Below, piece after piece: positions 1 to 4,926 of a DNA stretch of 6,148 bases (positions are counted from its first letter, which is position 1; every line of letters begins with the position of its first letter). The position numbers and the translations under genes are program-made. The DNA lies in assembly GCA_900763875.1 (NCBI GenBank), contig CAAFLX010000028.1:1-6148 (forward strand), written 5' to 3'. This DNA is from Clostridia bacterium. GTDB lineage: Bacteria > Bacillota > Clostridia > Christensenellales > CAG-917. Below the pieces are notes generated by a model. The model saw only the letters and a program-made list of their open reading frames with translations. It had not been told where the DNA came from and searched no databases.

Positions 1-32
1 ACTGTTGAAATAATCAAACCTTTCTTTTTCAT
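1..32 (-). CDS. 5' end of an unidentified gene, cut by the window edge
   Basis: An ATG at 32-30 on the minus strand opens a frame that runs off the left edge after ten codons, reading MKKKGLIIST. A strong ribosome binding site (AAGGAG, 45-40) lies seven bases upstream of the ATG, which is ideal spacing. The lysine-rich start followed by a hydrophobic stretch resembles the start of a signal peptide or membrane anchor, but ten residues are too few to name it. The gene points away from everything else seen, so its function cannot be inferred. Confidence 0.65.
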   Translation of the reverse strand, partial: MKKKGLIIST

Positions 33-48
33 CGTTTTTCTCCTTATC

Positions 49-81
49 GGAATAAAGCCCCTTTCTAAAAAACTTTATCCC
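49..81 (-). promoter_or_regulatory. Leader stem-loop just upstream of the ribosome binding site
   Basis: GGGATAAAG and CTTTATTCC on the minus strand can pair as a 9-bp stem with one G-T wobble around a 15-base loop. The stem ends four bases before the AAGGAG of the gene starting at 32. It could influence ribosome access to that mRNA. It may also be chance pairing in AT-rich DNA. No clear promoter was identified for this gene. Confidence 0.3.
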
Positions 82-133
82 TTTTTTATTTTTTTGTTTT
101 GTTTGTTGTGTTTGGTGTGTCGTTTCCCTCGCC

Positions 134-175
134 GGGAGATTCCCACGGTCACTGCGTTCCCTCGGAATGACACGG
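134..175. repeat. Partial dispersed repeat ending in GGAATGACA
   Basis: The stretch from GGGAGATTCCCACGG to GGAATGACACGG matches the right-hand half of the repeat at 197-276 (shared GATTC...CACTGCGTTC...AATGACACGG) and of the repeat at 5090-5185 (GATTCCCACG...CTCGGAATGACA). It looks like a decayed or truncated copy of the same non-coding repeat family. Confidence 0.5.
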
Positions 176-196
176 AAGAATTGGAATCTTCCATTT

Positions 197-276
197 TGTC
201 ATCCTGAGCTTGCCGAAGGATCTAGCCGATAGGCGCATTTCGCTACGCTGGATTCTTCACTGCGTTCAGAATGACA
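197..276. repeat. Small non-coding dispersed repeat (MITE-like) with terminal inverted repeats
   Basis: About 80 bp bounded by TGTCATCCTGA at the left and TCAGAATGACA at the right. The ends are inverted repeats of each other with one mismatch. Motifs such as GCTTGCCGAAGGATC and GGATTCTTCACTGCG inside are typical of the short TGTCATTCTGAGCGAAGC-type repeats scattered through many bacterial genomes. There is no coding potential. The family assignment is from memory of its general appearance. Confidence 0.65.
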
Positions 277-396
277 CGGGGGGGGTGGAGCAAAATTGCG
301 TTTTTACGCAAAACCCGTTTGCCCTGCCCTATTCTGTTGCAATGTACGCCAACTCGTTGCACCTTTGAGCTTTGTCGGCTTGCGCCTTACGCCCTA

Positions 397-428
397 ATGT
401 ATGCGCGCGCACGTGTGTGCATGCACGC
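397..428. repeat. 32-bp uninterrupted alternating purine-pyrimidine tract
   Basis: Every base from 397 to 428 alternates purine and pyrimidine, dominated by GC and GT/AC steps (GCGCGCGCACGTGTGTGCAT at its core). Such tracts can adopt left-handed Z-DNA under negative supercoiling. Related tracts occur at 702-720 and, on the other strand, within 4539-4590. Confidence 0.6.
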
Positions 429-440
429 CCGTAAGAGTTG

Positions 441-474
441 TTTATACATGAATTATAAATCGAGAATGTATAAA
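441..474. promoter_or_regulatory. Perfect 9-bp inverted repeat, possible operator
   Basis: TTTATACAT (441-449) and ATGTATAAA (466-474) are exact reverse complements separated by 16 bp. The same TGTATAA word recurs at 529-535 in the possible promoter, so a dimeric regulator site is conceivable. The surrounding DNA is AT-rich, which raises the chance of coincidence. Confidence 0.3.
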
Positions 475-507
475 TGTCAACACCAAAATTAAGATTTTCT
501 TTAGGTT

Positions 508-536
508 TCTACAATTTTCTGTAAAAAATGTATAAT
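508..536 (+). promoter_or_regulatory. Possible plus-strand promoter facing the hairpin array
   Basis: TCTACA (508-513) and a perfect TATAAT (531-536) are separated by 17 bp. Initiation near 543 would run rightward with no protein gene ahead, into the hairpin array at 735-940 in its GTGATAT sense. The -35 match is only four of six and the region is AT-rich, so this is tentative. Confidence 0.3.
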
Positions 537-734
537 ATTCTCCGCATCAAATGTATGATGTCCATACACAAAGTTGAAAATGTTGTTTTTCTCACATTTT
601 GTAATATTGCATATTTATACACGACTATACACAGCTTTTGCATAAAACAAACGATTTATACGCTATATAATATATAAAATGCATATTTTGTGTTATATTA
701 AGCGCATATGTGTGCGCGCGAGCGAGGCTGCGCA

Positions 735-940
735 GTGATATTGTCCTTGCGGACAGTGATATTGCCTCTTTGAGGCAGTGATATTGCACTTTGTGCAATG
801 ATATTGCGCTTTTGGCGCAGTTGCGGAATATTTGAATGATATTGTCCTTGCGGACAGTGATATTGTTGCCATAGGCAACAGTGATATTTGCGCTTTGCGC
901 AAGTGATATTGCGCCTTTGGCGCAGTTGCGGAATATTTGA
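735..940 (+). repeat. Palindromic hairpin array A: two four-hairpin blocks, each closed by the same 16-base cap
   Basis: Read on the plus strand, the heptamer GTGATAT (twice ATGATAT) precedes each of eight palindromes. Block 1: TGTCC-TTGC-GGACA (742-755), TGCCTC-TTT-GAGGCA (763-777), TGCAC-TTT-GTGCA (785-797), TGCGC-TTTTG-GCGCA (805-819), then GTTGCGGAATATTTGA (820-835). Block 2: TGTCC-TTGC-GGACA (843-856), TGTTGCC-ATA-GGCAACA (864-880), TTGCGC-TTT-GCGCAA (888-902), TGCGCC-TTT-GGCGCA (910-924), then the identical cap (925-940). Unit length is 20-24 bases. Linkers and caps are constant while stems vary with pairing retained, which points to selection on secondary structure. The array ends 20 bp from the stop codon of the four-helix-bundle gene. 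Confidence 0.92.
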
Positions 941-959
941 ACTCAAAACGAGCAAAAAC

Positions 960-1313
960 TCACTTCCCTGCCTTGGCAGTTGTGCAGGAACTTATAAGCA
1001 TTTTTCTTATTGCCCCACAATCGTTTTTCAATATTTTGTAATTTTGTTCTTCCAAGTAGTTGGTTTCAAAAAGCAAATCTAGCCAATATTCGCTTTCATA
1101 ACACTCTTTGAGCGCGATTTCAAGTTTCGATATAAAATCCAATCTGCCTTGAGCATAAGTTGATTCATAAATATTTGCACCGATACTCGTGCCGGAACGC
1201 AACAGTTGGTCTGTCATCACATATTCACGTTCCCTATTTCTTATGTCACGCATTGCCAATATAATTTCTTTTGCAAACACTTTTGATTTGGCAAGCAGTT
1301 TTCCGTCGTTCAT
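960..1313 (-). CDS. Four-helix-bundle protein (23S rRNA intervening-sequence / S23 / Avd-like family), copy 1
   Basis: 117 residues, the usual length for this family. Hallmarks are visible: KSKVFAKEI at 9-17 (helix 1), QLLRSGTSIGANIYE at 36-50, LDFISKLEIALKE at 58-70, and ESEYWLDLL at 73-81. Family members are small all-alpha bundles. Some are encoded in intervening sequences of 23S rRNA genes, and relatives (Avd) bind reverse transcriptase and nucleic acid in diversity-generating retroelements. The role of free-standing copies is unknown, though nucleic-acid binding is a fair inference. The start at 1313 is chosen because GGAG (1322-1319) sits five bases upstream. A longer in-frame start at 1403 would translate hairpin-repeat DNA. 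The gene is enclosed by inverted hairpin arrays: the caps end 15 bp before the ATG and 19 bp after the stop. No promoter or terminator of its own is clear. Confidence 0.9.
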   Translation of the reverse strand: MNDGKLLAKSKVFAKEIILAMRDIRNREREYVMTDQLLRSGTSIGANIYESTYAQGRLDFISKLEIALKECYESEYWLDLLFETNYLEEQNYKILKNDCGAIRKMLISSCTTAKAGK

Positions 1314-1328
1314 AACGTCTCCAAAAAA

Positions 1329-1432
1329 TTCAACTGTCCTCAACTGCATCTCTGATGCAATATCATTGTTGCTTTGCAACAATCTCACGTGCGCGTTGCG
1401 CACATATCACTGCCTCAAAGAGGCAATATCAC
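1329..1432 (-). repeat. Palindromic hairpin array B, inverted relative to array A
   Basis: Read on the minus strand: GTGATAT, TGCCTC-TTT-GAGGCA (1425-1411), GTGATAT, GTGCGC-AAC-GCGCAC (1403-1389), GTGAGAT, TGTTGC-AAA-GCAACA (1381-1367), ATGATAT, TGCATC-AGA-GATGCA (1359-1345), then a cap-like GTTGAGGACAGTTGAA (1344-1329). The cap shares the GTTGnGGA start and TTGA end of array A's cap. It runs head-on toward array A with the four-helix-bundle gene between them. It lies 20 bp past the stop of the 387-residue membrane protein gene and would form the untranslated leader of the four-helix-bundle mRNA on read-through. Confidence 0.9.
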
Positions 1433-1433
1433 C

Positions 1434-1472
1434 GGCGTGAACTTTTACGCCATTAGCTTGCATAAAAGTTCA
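1434..1472. repeat. Inverted repeats spanning the 3' end of the membrane protein gene
   Basis: TGAACTTTTA (1438-1447) and TAAAAGTTCA (1463-1472) are perfect 10-bp inverted repeats, one outside and one inside the coding region, flanking the TAA stop. A smaller competing hairpin, GGCGT...ACGCC (1434-1451), abuts array B. There is no U-tract, so this is not a classic terminator. It may stabilise the 3' end or mark an insertion boundary. Confidence 0.5.
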
Positions 1473-2616
1473 AGCCTATCTTGCAGTAACCTCCCAGTCG
1501 GTCATCGATACATTCAAAGTCACTGCCCTCAAGCCATATGCTCACATAACAGTACATTATGTCGCCTTTGCCCATGTTCGCCTCGCGCTTGAACACAAAG
1601 TCCTCCGACTCGAACGGTGTGGTGGCTACAAAACCGTGGTTCATATCTTCGATGCGCTGTGCAGAATCAACGGTGGTTTCATAATTCTTGACATAATAAT
1701 ACTTGTCGTTTTTGTGGACTTGGGTTGTGAATTCGTTCGGATAGGCAACGTACTCGATAAGCCCTTCCTCTATGGTGCGGTAAGTTCCGTCACCCTTAGC
1801 GTTGATGTTTGAGCCGAGAAGTCGCTCGTTTTTGGAAAGCGCGGCATAGATGGCTACTTCCGTGTTCTTGTCAAGCTCGTGATCCTCGTTCTTGAAGCTC
1901 TGCCCCCACGCCACGCGCACAGCGTCGTGAAGTCGTTTTTGCTTGTCAAACTCAAGTGTCATCTCATAGTTGATGTGCGCCGCCTCGTTGCCCGTGTTTT
2001 TGAGCATAAATACAAAGCGGATAAACTGCTGACCGTTTTGCGCGCCGATCTCAACGTTGTCAAGCTCCAACTTCTCTCTTATCTCTGCCATGGTGTCCAC
2101 CCTCTCCGTGCGGTAGCGCGAATCGTAGCTGATGTTCCACATCTTCTCCGGGCCTTCGGCATTGAGGTACGGAGTCCAAAAATCGTTGTCCATCGACAGG
2201 GATATCGACTTCTCTTTGTTGCGGTTGCTCGCCGTGATGCGAATGTTGTTCTCTTGTATGAAAAGCAACATCACATAGACAATCGACGTCACGATAAGCG
2301 AAAAAACAAGCATGATCAGCATCGCGCGTTTGAGCTTGCGGCGCATTTCTTCATGCTTCACCTTTTTGGACGCAACGATAGAATCCTCCCACTCCTTCTT
2401 CAAGCGGGCTTGCTCCTTCGCGGACGCGGCGGACTTTTTGCCGTCCTTTGCGCCCTTTGCGCCTTTTGCAGACTTCTTGGACTTGGCAGACTCGCCGCCC
2501 GATTGCTCCGCAACGCCTTGACCGCTCGTTTCGGCGGACGGTTGCGAGGCTTGCTCGTCGGTGGATGTCGCAGTCGTCTGTTCTGCTTGGGTGTTGTTGA
2601 TTTCTTGTTCGCTCAT
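1453..2616 (-). CDS. Single-pass membrane protein with Lys/Ala-rich cytoplasmic tail and extracytoplasmic domain, function unknown
   Basis: 387 residues. Residues 1-65 are a low-complexity, Ser/Gln/Glu- then Ala/Lys-rich tail (SAKSKKSAKGAKGAKDGKKS near 43-62). Residues 66-97 are basic and helical. A hydrophobic segment (about 98-120, core MLIMLVFSLIVTSIVYVMLL) is the only membrane span, and the basic side faces the cytoplasm. The remaining ~265 residues have alternating beta-like segments, e.g. FIRFVFMLKNTGNEAAHINY near 198-217, suggesting an extracytoplasmic beta-rich domain I do not recognise. The start at 2616 is chosen because earlier codons from 2685 translate hairpin array C. The ribosome binding site is weak (AGAAG). 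It follows the degenerate-EAL gene after 106 bp and is probably co-transcribed with it. Confidence 0.85.
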   Translation of the reverse strand: MSEQEINNTQAEQTTATSTDEQASQPSAETSGQGVAEQSGGESAKSKKSAKGAKGAKDGKKSAASAKEQARLKKEWEDSIVASKKVKHEEMRRKLKRAMLIMLVFSLIVTSIVYVMLLFIQENNIRITASNRNKEKSISLSMDNDFWTPYLNAEGPEKMWNISYDSRYRTERVDTMAEIREKLELDNVEIGAQNGQQFIRFVFMLKNTGNEAAHINYEMTLEFDKQKRLHDAVRVAWGQSFKNEDHELDKNTEVAIYAALSKNERLLGSNINAKGDGTYRTIEEGLIEYVAYPNEFTTQVHKNDKYYYVKNYETTVDSAQRIEDMNHGFVATTPFESEDFVFKREANMGKGDIMYCYVSIWLEGSDFECIDDRLGGYCKIGLNFYAS

Positions 2617-2660
2617 GTATTCTTCTATATAATTTGCGATTATTTTTGTTGAGGTGCTAA

Positions 2661-2707
2661 TTGTTGCCAAAGGCAACAATATCACGCACGCTTTGCGTGC
2701 ATATCAC
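2661..2707 (-). repeat. Short palindromic hairpin array C between two genes
   Basis: On the minus strand: GTGATAT (2707-2701), GCACGC-AAA-GCGTGC (2700-2686), GTGATAT (2685-2679), and TTGTTGCC-TTT-GGCAACAA (2679-2661). It has the same heptamer and the same TTGTTGCC/GGCAACAA type of stem as arrays A and D, but no recognisable cap. It fills much of the 106-bp gap between the 596- and 387-residue protein genes and would be present in their joint transcript. Confidence 0.85.
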
Positions 2708-2708
2708 T

Positions 2709-2734
2709 CACAACTTTTGCTTTCAAAATTTGTG
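2709..2734. repeat. Hairpin overlapping the stop codon of the degenerate-EAL gene
   Basis: CACAA-c-TTTTG and CAAAA-t-TTGTG pair around the loop CTTT, a stem of about ten pairs with one mismatch. It includes the TGA at 2725-2723 and directly abuts array C. No U-tract follows, so it is not read as a terminator. Confidence 0.5.
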
Positions 2735-4513
2735 ATAAGTCCCGTCGCCCGCAAAATAGCCGTATGGAACCCATTTGCCTATCTTGTCGTCAAAATAGCC
2801 GTTGTCAACGATTTCGCCGTTCGGATCGGTGTAGGTGTAGTCTATCCACCTGCCCTCTTCGTCAAAGTAGCCGTCATATACGTTGCCGTCTTTGTCAACC
2901 CACTGCGCTCTGTCGTTGTACGAGCCTTCGCGGCTCGCGTCAAACTGCTCGTATTCAACCCAGTTGCCGTCCACGTCAAAGTAGCCGTTGAACACGTTGC
3001 CGTCCTCGTCAACCCATTGACCTTTGTCGTTGTACTTGCCAATCAAATCAGGCTCGCCTTCGTCCTTGCTCTCGATGTGCATGGTCACGCCAAAGCCTTT
3101 CATGCCCGACTCCATACCAAAACCGCCAAATAGGCTGTCGTTGCGATATTCGTTGAAAAGTTTCTCTTCCTTGTCGAAGTCCGCTTTGATTTTCTTTGGT
3201 TTCTTCGCAGCGGCAAAGCCCGTCGGTTTTTCGGGACGAACGGGTGCGGCCACGCTGTTTTCCTCTTGCTCGACCACAATCTCCGCTTGCGCCGTCGGCT
3301 CTTTGGGTGCAACTTCTTGCTCCTGCGCCTTTTCTTCTTCCTTGTGGTGCAGAGGTCTGTCTATGCCAAGTTCGCTCTTCTTTTGAGATGCAAACGACAA
3401 CGCAAGCGCGCTTTGCACGTCGCCCTCATAGCGCATACGCGACATCTCGGTGATGAGTTTCTTCTCGCGCTCCTCCGCCTCTTTGGGATCTTGCTCCACA
3501 AGTTTGGCTTGTGCTTGCAATCTCTCCTCCGTGGCTTTCTTTGCGCTCAACTTCTGCTGTTCGAGCCGCACTTGGTAGGGGGACTTGGCAAGTTCGGGAC
3601 GAGGCGCGGACGGCATAACCTTTTCACCGTCTGTGGCTTTTGCCTTTTCGATTGCGGCAAGCCTCAACGCCTCAAGCTCGTCACGCTCGGCTTTTTGCTT
3701 TGCGTCAAGCACCTTTTGCAAGCGTTTGAGATATTGCTCTCTCTTTTCGCCGCTCGGCTCTTTCTGCCCCAACATTTCGTTGGTCACCCAACGCGAAAGT
3801 TTGGATACGCCCCTGCCCGTCATCAGTTTGACGCCCTCGCGCTTGAACCTGGTGTATTGACTCGGCGCGTCTACGCCTTCCATTATGAATCCGATTTTGT
3901 TTGCCTTGCAATAGCCCACAAGCATCGCAAGCACTTTTTTCTTGTTTTTGTCCGTCGTGAAATATTGCGCCTCGCACCTCAAATAATCAAAGTTGAAATC
4001 GGCAAATACGTCCACGGAATTGTAGTCCTCGCCAAACGCCGACGCGCAAATCTTATACCCCATCTTGCGCAAACGGTTGTATCTCGCCTTGCCGTCCTTG
4101 TCGAGCTTCGTCAGCGACGAAACAAAAAAGGAAAGGATAAGATTGTCCTTTTTGTAGCCGAGGTCTTTGAGGGTTGACACAAGCACGTCAAAATCCTTGT
4201 CGTTTTCCAAAAAACGAGTGGATACGGGCAAATTGTAGGTGACGTCGGGGATAAGGAAATTTTCCTTCATAACGAGGTCGTAATTGACGAGTTCTTCAAG
4301 AGCGATGATGTTCAGCTCGTTGATGCGCACCGAGCCTTCCGCAATATAAAAATAGTTGCATACGCTCATTCTGCCAAGATAGCGGTCGTTCAAAACTTGA
4401 AACGCGTCAACAAACGCAACCTTCTTCGTCTTGCCCGAGGCGTCTGCCACCGCGCGGAAGAAGAAATCGATGGGTTTGTATAGCGTTCTTTTGGCGTATG
4501 CTGTGGAATTCAT
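2723..4513 (-). CDS. Degenerate EAL-domain protein with charged linker and C-terminal aromatic repeats
   Basis: 596 residues with no signal peptide or membrane span, so cytoplasmic. Residues about 35-245 follow the fold order of EAL cyclic-di-GMP phosphodiesterases: YNLPVSTRFLEN (93-104), RLRKMGYKICASAFGEDYNS (147-166), GFIMEGVDAPSQY (208-220), GVKLMTGRGVSK (227-238). The EAL signature itself is lost (VDAF at 35-38), the metal-binding DDFG is SAFG, and the KID-like segment reads RCE. Catalysis is therefore unlikely, and it may be a receptor or scaffold. Residues 250-460 are a charged Lys/Glu/Ala-rich, partly coiled-coil linker. Residues 494-596 hold repeats: YND..QWVD.DGNV..GYFD...W (494-519), again with a 38-residue period (532-557), and a degenerate third (563-587). 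The ATG at 4513 follows AGGTGA (4522-4517). It is first in the run to the membrane protein gene. The EAL assignment is by motif order only. Confidence 0.8.
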   Translation of the reverse strand: MNSTAYAKRTLYKPIDFFFRAVADASGKTKKVAFVDAFQVLNDRYLGRMSVCNYFYIAEGSVRINELNIIALEELVNYDLVMKENFLIPDVTYNLPVSTRFLENDKDFDVLVSTLKDLGYKKDNLILSFFVSSLTKLDKDGKARYNRLRKMGYKICASAFGEDYNSVDVFADFNFDYLRCEAQYFTTDKNKKKVLAMLVGYCKANKIGFIMEGVDAPSQYTRFKREGVKLMTGRGVSKLSRWVTNEMLGQKEPSGEKREQYLKRLQKVLDAKQKAERDELEALRLAAIEKAKATDGEKVMPSAPRPELAKSPYQVRLEQQKLSAKKATEERLQAQAKLVEQDPKEAEEREKKLITEMSRMRYEGDVQSALALSFASQKKSELGIDRPLHHKEEEKAQEQEVAPKEPTAQAEIVVEQEENSVAAPVRPEKPTGFAAAKKPKKIKADFDKEEKLFNEYRNDSLFGGFGMESGMKGFGVTMHIESKDEGEPDLIGKYNDKGQWVDEDGNVFNGYFDVDGNWVEYEQFDASREGSYNDRAQWVDKDGNVYDGYFDEEGRWIDYTYTDPNGEIVDNGYFDDKIGKWVPYGYFAGDGTYHKF

Positions 4514-4518
4514 ATCTC

Positions 4519-4588
4519 ACCTGTCGTGCGTGTTCGTCTGCGCGCGCACGCATACCTGTCGTGCATGTGCGCTTGTGCGCGCACGCAT
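4519..4588 (-). repeat. Two tandem 35-bp units in the mRNA leader, each carrying an ACAGGT ribosome-binding-like motif
   Basis: Units 4519-4553 and 4554-4588 align without gaps. Both begin, on the plus strand, with ACCTGTCGTGC and end with GCGCGCACGCAT. On the minus strand each ends with GCACGACAGGT. The gene-proximal copy supplies the real ribosome binding site at 4522-4517. The distal copy is directly followed by an out-of-frame ATG. Both are rich in alternating GC steps (4539-4555, 4560-4572, 4574-4590). Confidence 0.85.
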
Positions 4589-4609
4589 ATTATGTCAATA
4601 TACTGGAAT

Positions 4610-4638
4610 ATTATACCATCACGCGCGCGACTTTGCAA
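4610..4638 (-). promoter_or_regulatory. Strong sigma-A type promoter for the degenerate-EAL gene
   Basis: On the minus strand TTGCAA (4638-4633) is followed after exactly 17 bp by a perfect TATAAT (4615-4610). Initiation would fall near 4602, giving a leader of roughly 90 bases that contains the two 35-bp repeats. No other good promoter was seen before the downstream membrane protein gene. Confidence 0.75.
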
Positions 4639-4698
4639 TAGGTTTTCCGTCAAAAATGCAAATTTTAATACAAAATGCTCGATTTCTACCTATGCAAC

Positions 4699-4727
4699 GA
4701 AAAACACCCCGAAAATTCGAGGTGTTT
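4699..4727 (-). terminator. Rho-independent terminator of tRNA-Leu
   Basis: On the minus strand AAACACCTCG and CGGGGTGTTT form a ten-pair stem (one U-G) around AATTTT, followed by TT and then CG, so the U-run is short. The stem starts at the final A of the encoded CCA, so it terminates directly after the tRNA. Confidence 0.75.
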
Positions 4728-4813
4728 GGTGCCGAAAATCGGGGTCGAACCGATACGATGTTTCCATCGAGGGATTTTAAGTCCCTTGCGTCTGCCTATT
4801 CCGCCATTCCGGC
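4727..4813 (-). tRNA. tRNA-Leu, anticodon UAA, CCA encoded
   Basis: An 87-base cloverleaf. The acceptor stem GCCGGAA pairs with TTTCGGC (one G-U), followed by ACCA. The anticodon stem is AGGGA/TCCCT with loop CTTAAAA, giving anticodon TAA. A long variable arm (CGATGGAAACATCG), typical of class II tRNA-Leu, is present, as is the T-arm GGTTCGACCC. The TAAAAT close to its 5' end is too near to serve as its -10. The transcript may start farther upstream, for example at the promoter near 5258-5286. Confidence 0.95.
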
Positions 4814-4860
4814 AAATTTTAATTTGTTTCAATTCATTGTCCAGTGCGTGGCGGTCTTTG

Positions 4861-4896
4861 CGCAGACGCCGGGATGACTATGGTTCATCCGTCTGC
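4861..4896. repeat. Compound hairpin between tRNA-Leu and the tRNA relic
   Basis: GCAGAC (4863-4868) pairs with GTCTGC (4891-4896). Inside it GGATGA (4872-4877) pairs with TCATCC (4885-4890) around CTATGGT, leaving a four-base bulge on one side. The right arm lies within the tRNA-like fragment. GTCATCCCGG on the minus strand resembles the end of a dispersed repeat that may have replaced the rest of the tRNA. Confidence 0.45.
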
Positions 4897-4914
4897 CTAT
4901 TCCGCCATTCCAGC
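4890..4914 (-). pseudogene. Relic of the 5' end of a tRNA-Leu gene
   Basis: Bases 4914-4890 on the minus strand match nucleotides 1-25 of the intact tRNA-Leu at 4813-4789 in 24 of 25 positions, including a 22-base exact run and ending exactly at the mature 5' nucleotide. The anticodon, variable and T arms do not follow. An inner hairpin after it does not give a leucine anticodon and has no T-loop. It looks like a second tRNA-Leu gene whose 3' part was lost or overwritten. Its left neighbour is unrelated hairpin-rich DNA. Confidence 0.7.
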
Positions 4915-4926
4915 TTGTATATTAGA

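Larger units (their letters stand above)
277..734. other. Gene-free intergenic stretch, increasingly AT-rich
   Basis: No frame here has a convincing start, ribosome binding site or protein-like composition. It holds an alternating purine-pyrimidine tract (397-428), a 9-bp inverted repeat (441-474), a possible plus-strand promoter (508-536), and a very AT-rich block (about 590-700) with repeated TTTATAC words. A second alternating tract (702-720) abuts the hairpin array. It may be the left flank or leader of that array. Confidence 0.6.

Noticed and set aside
271..492. 73-codon open frame on the plus strand
   Set aside because: It has no ribosome binding site, runs through the dispersed repeat and the alternating GC tract, and encodes a composition unlike a protein.
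615..633. DnaA boxes marking a replication origin
   Set aside because: TTATACACG and CTATACACA each miss the TTATnCACA consensus by one base, and there is no cluster of good matches and no dnaA or dnaN gene nearby.
735..940. CRISPR array
   Set aside because: The constant part is only seven bases, the variable parts are themselves palindromic with recurring stems, and no cas genes are present.
735..940. Array hairpins as rho-independent terminators
   Set aside because: The stems are short and followed by GTGATAT or its complement instead of a U-run on either strand.
960..1313. 23S rRNA intervening-sequence context
   Set aside because: The protein family fits, but no 23S rRNA sequence flanks either copy.
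1314..1403. N-terminal extension of four-helix-bundle protein 1 (start at 1403)
   Set aside because: The extra 30 codons translate hairpin array B, lack a family match, and the ATG at 1313 has a GGAG site at proper spacing and gives the same length as copy 2.
735..1432. Diversity-generating retroelement
   Set aside because: The bundle protein resembles Avd, but there is no reverse transcriptase and no template/variable repeat pair in the window.
1879..2652. 257-codon open frame on the plus strand
   Set aside because: It is antisense to the membrane protein gene, is dominated by Leu/Arg/His expected from the complement of that gene's codons, and has no ribosome binding site.
2617..2685. N-terminal extension of the membrane protein (start at 2685)
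   Set aside because: The extra 23 codons come from hairpin array C and intergenic DNA. The ATG at 2616 begins a normal low-complexity N-terminus.
3266..4177. 303-codon open frame on the plus strand
   Set aside because: It is the antisense shadow of the degenerate-EAL gene, whose own frame has a promoter, ribosome binding site and recognisable domains.
4814..4846. Promoter TGGACA-16-TAAAAT directly before tRNA-Leu
   Set aside because: The -10 ends two bases from the mature tRNA 5' end, so initiation would fall inside the tRNA.
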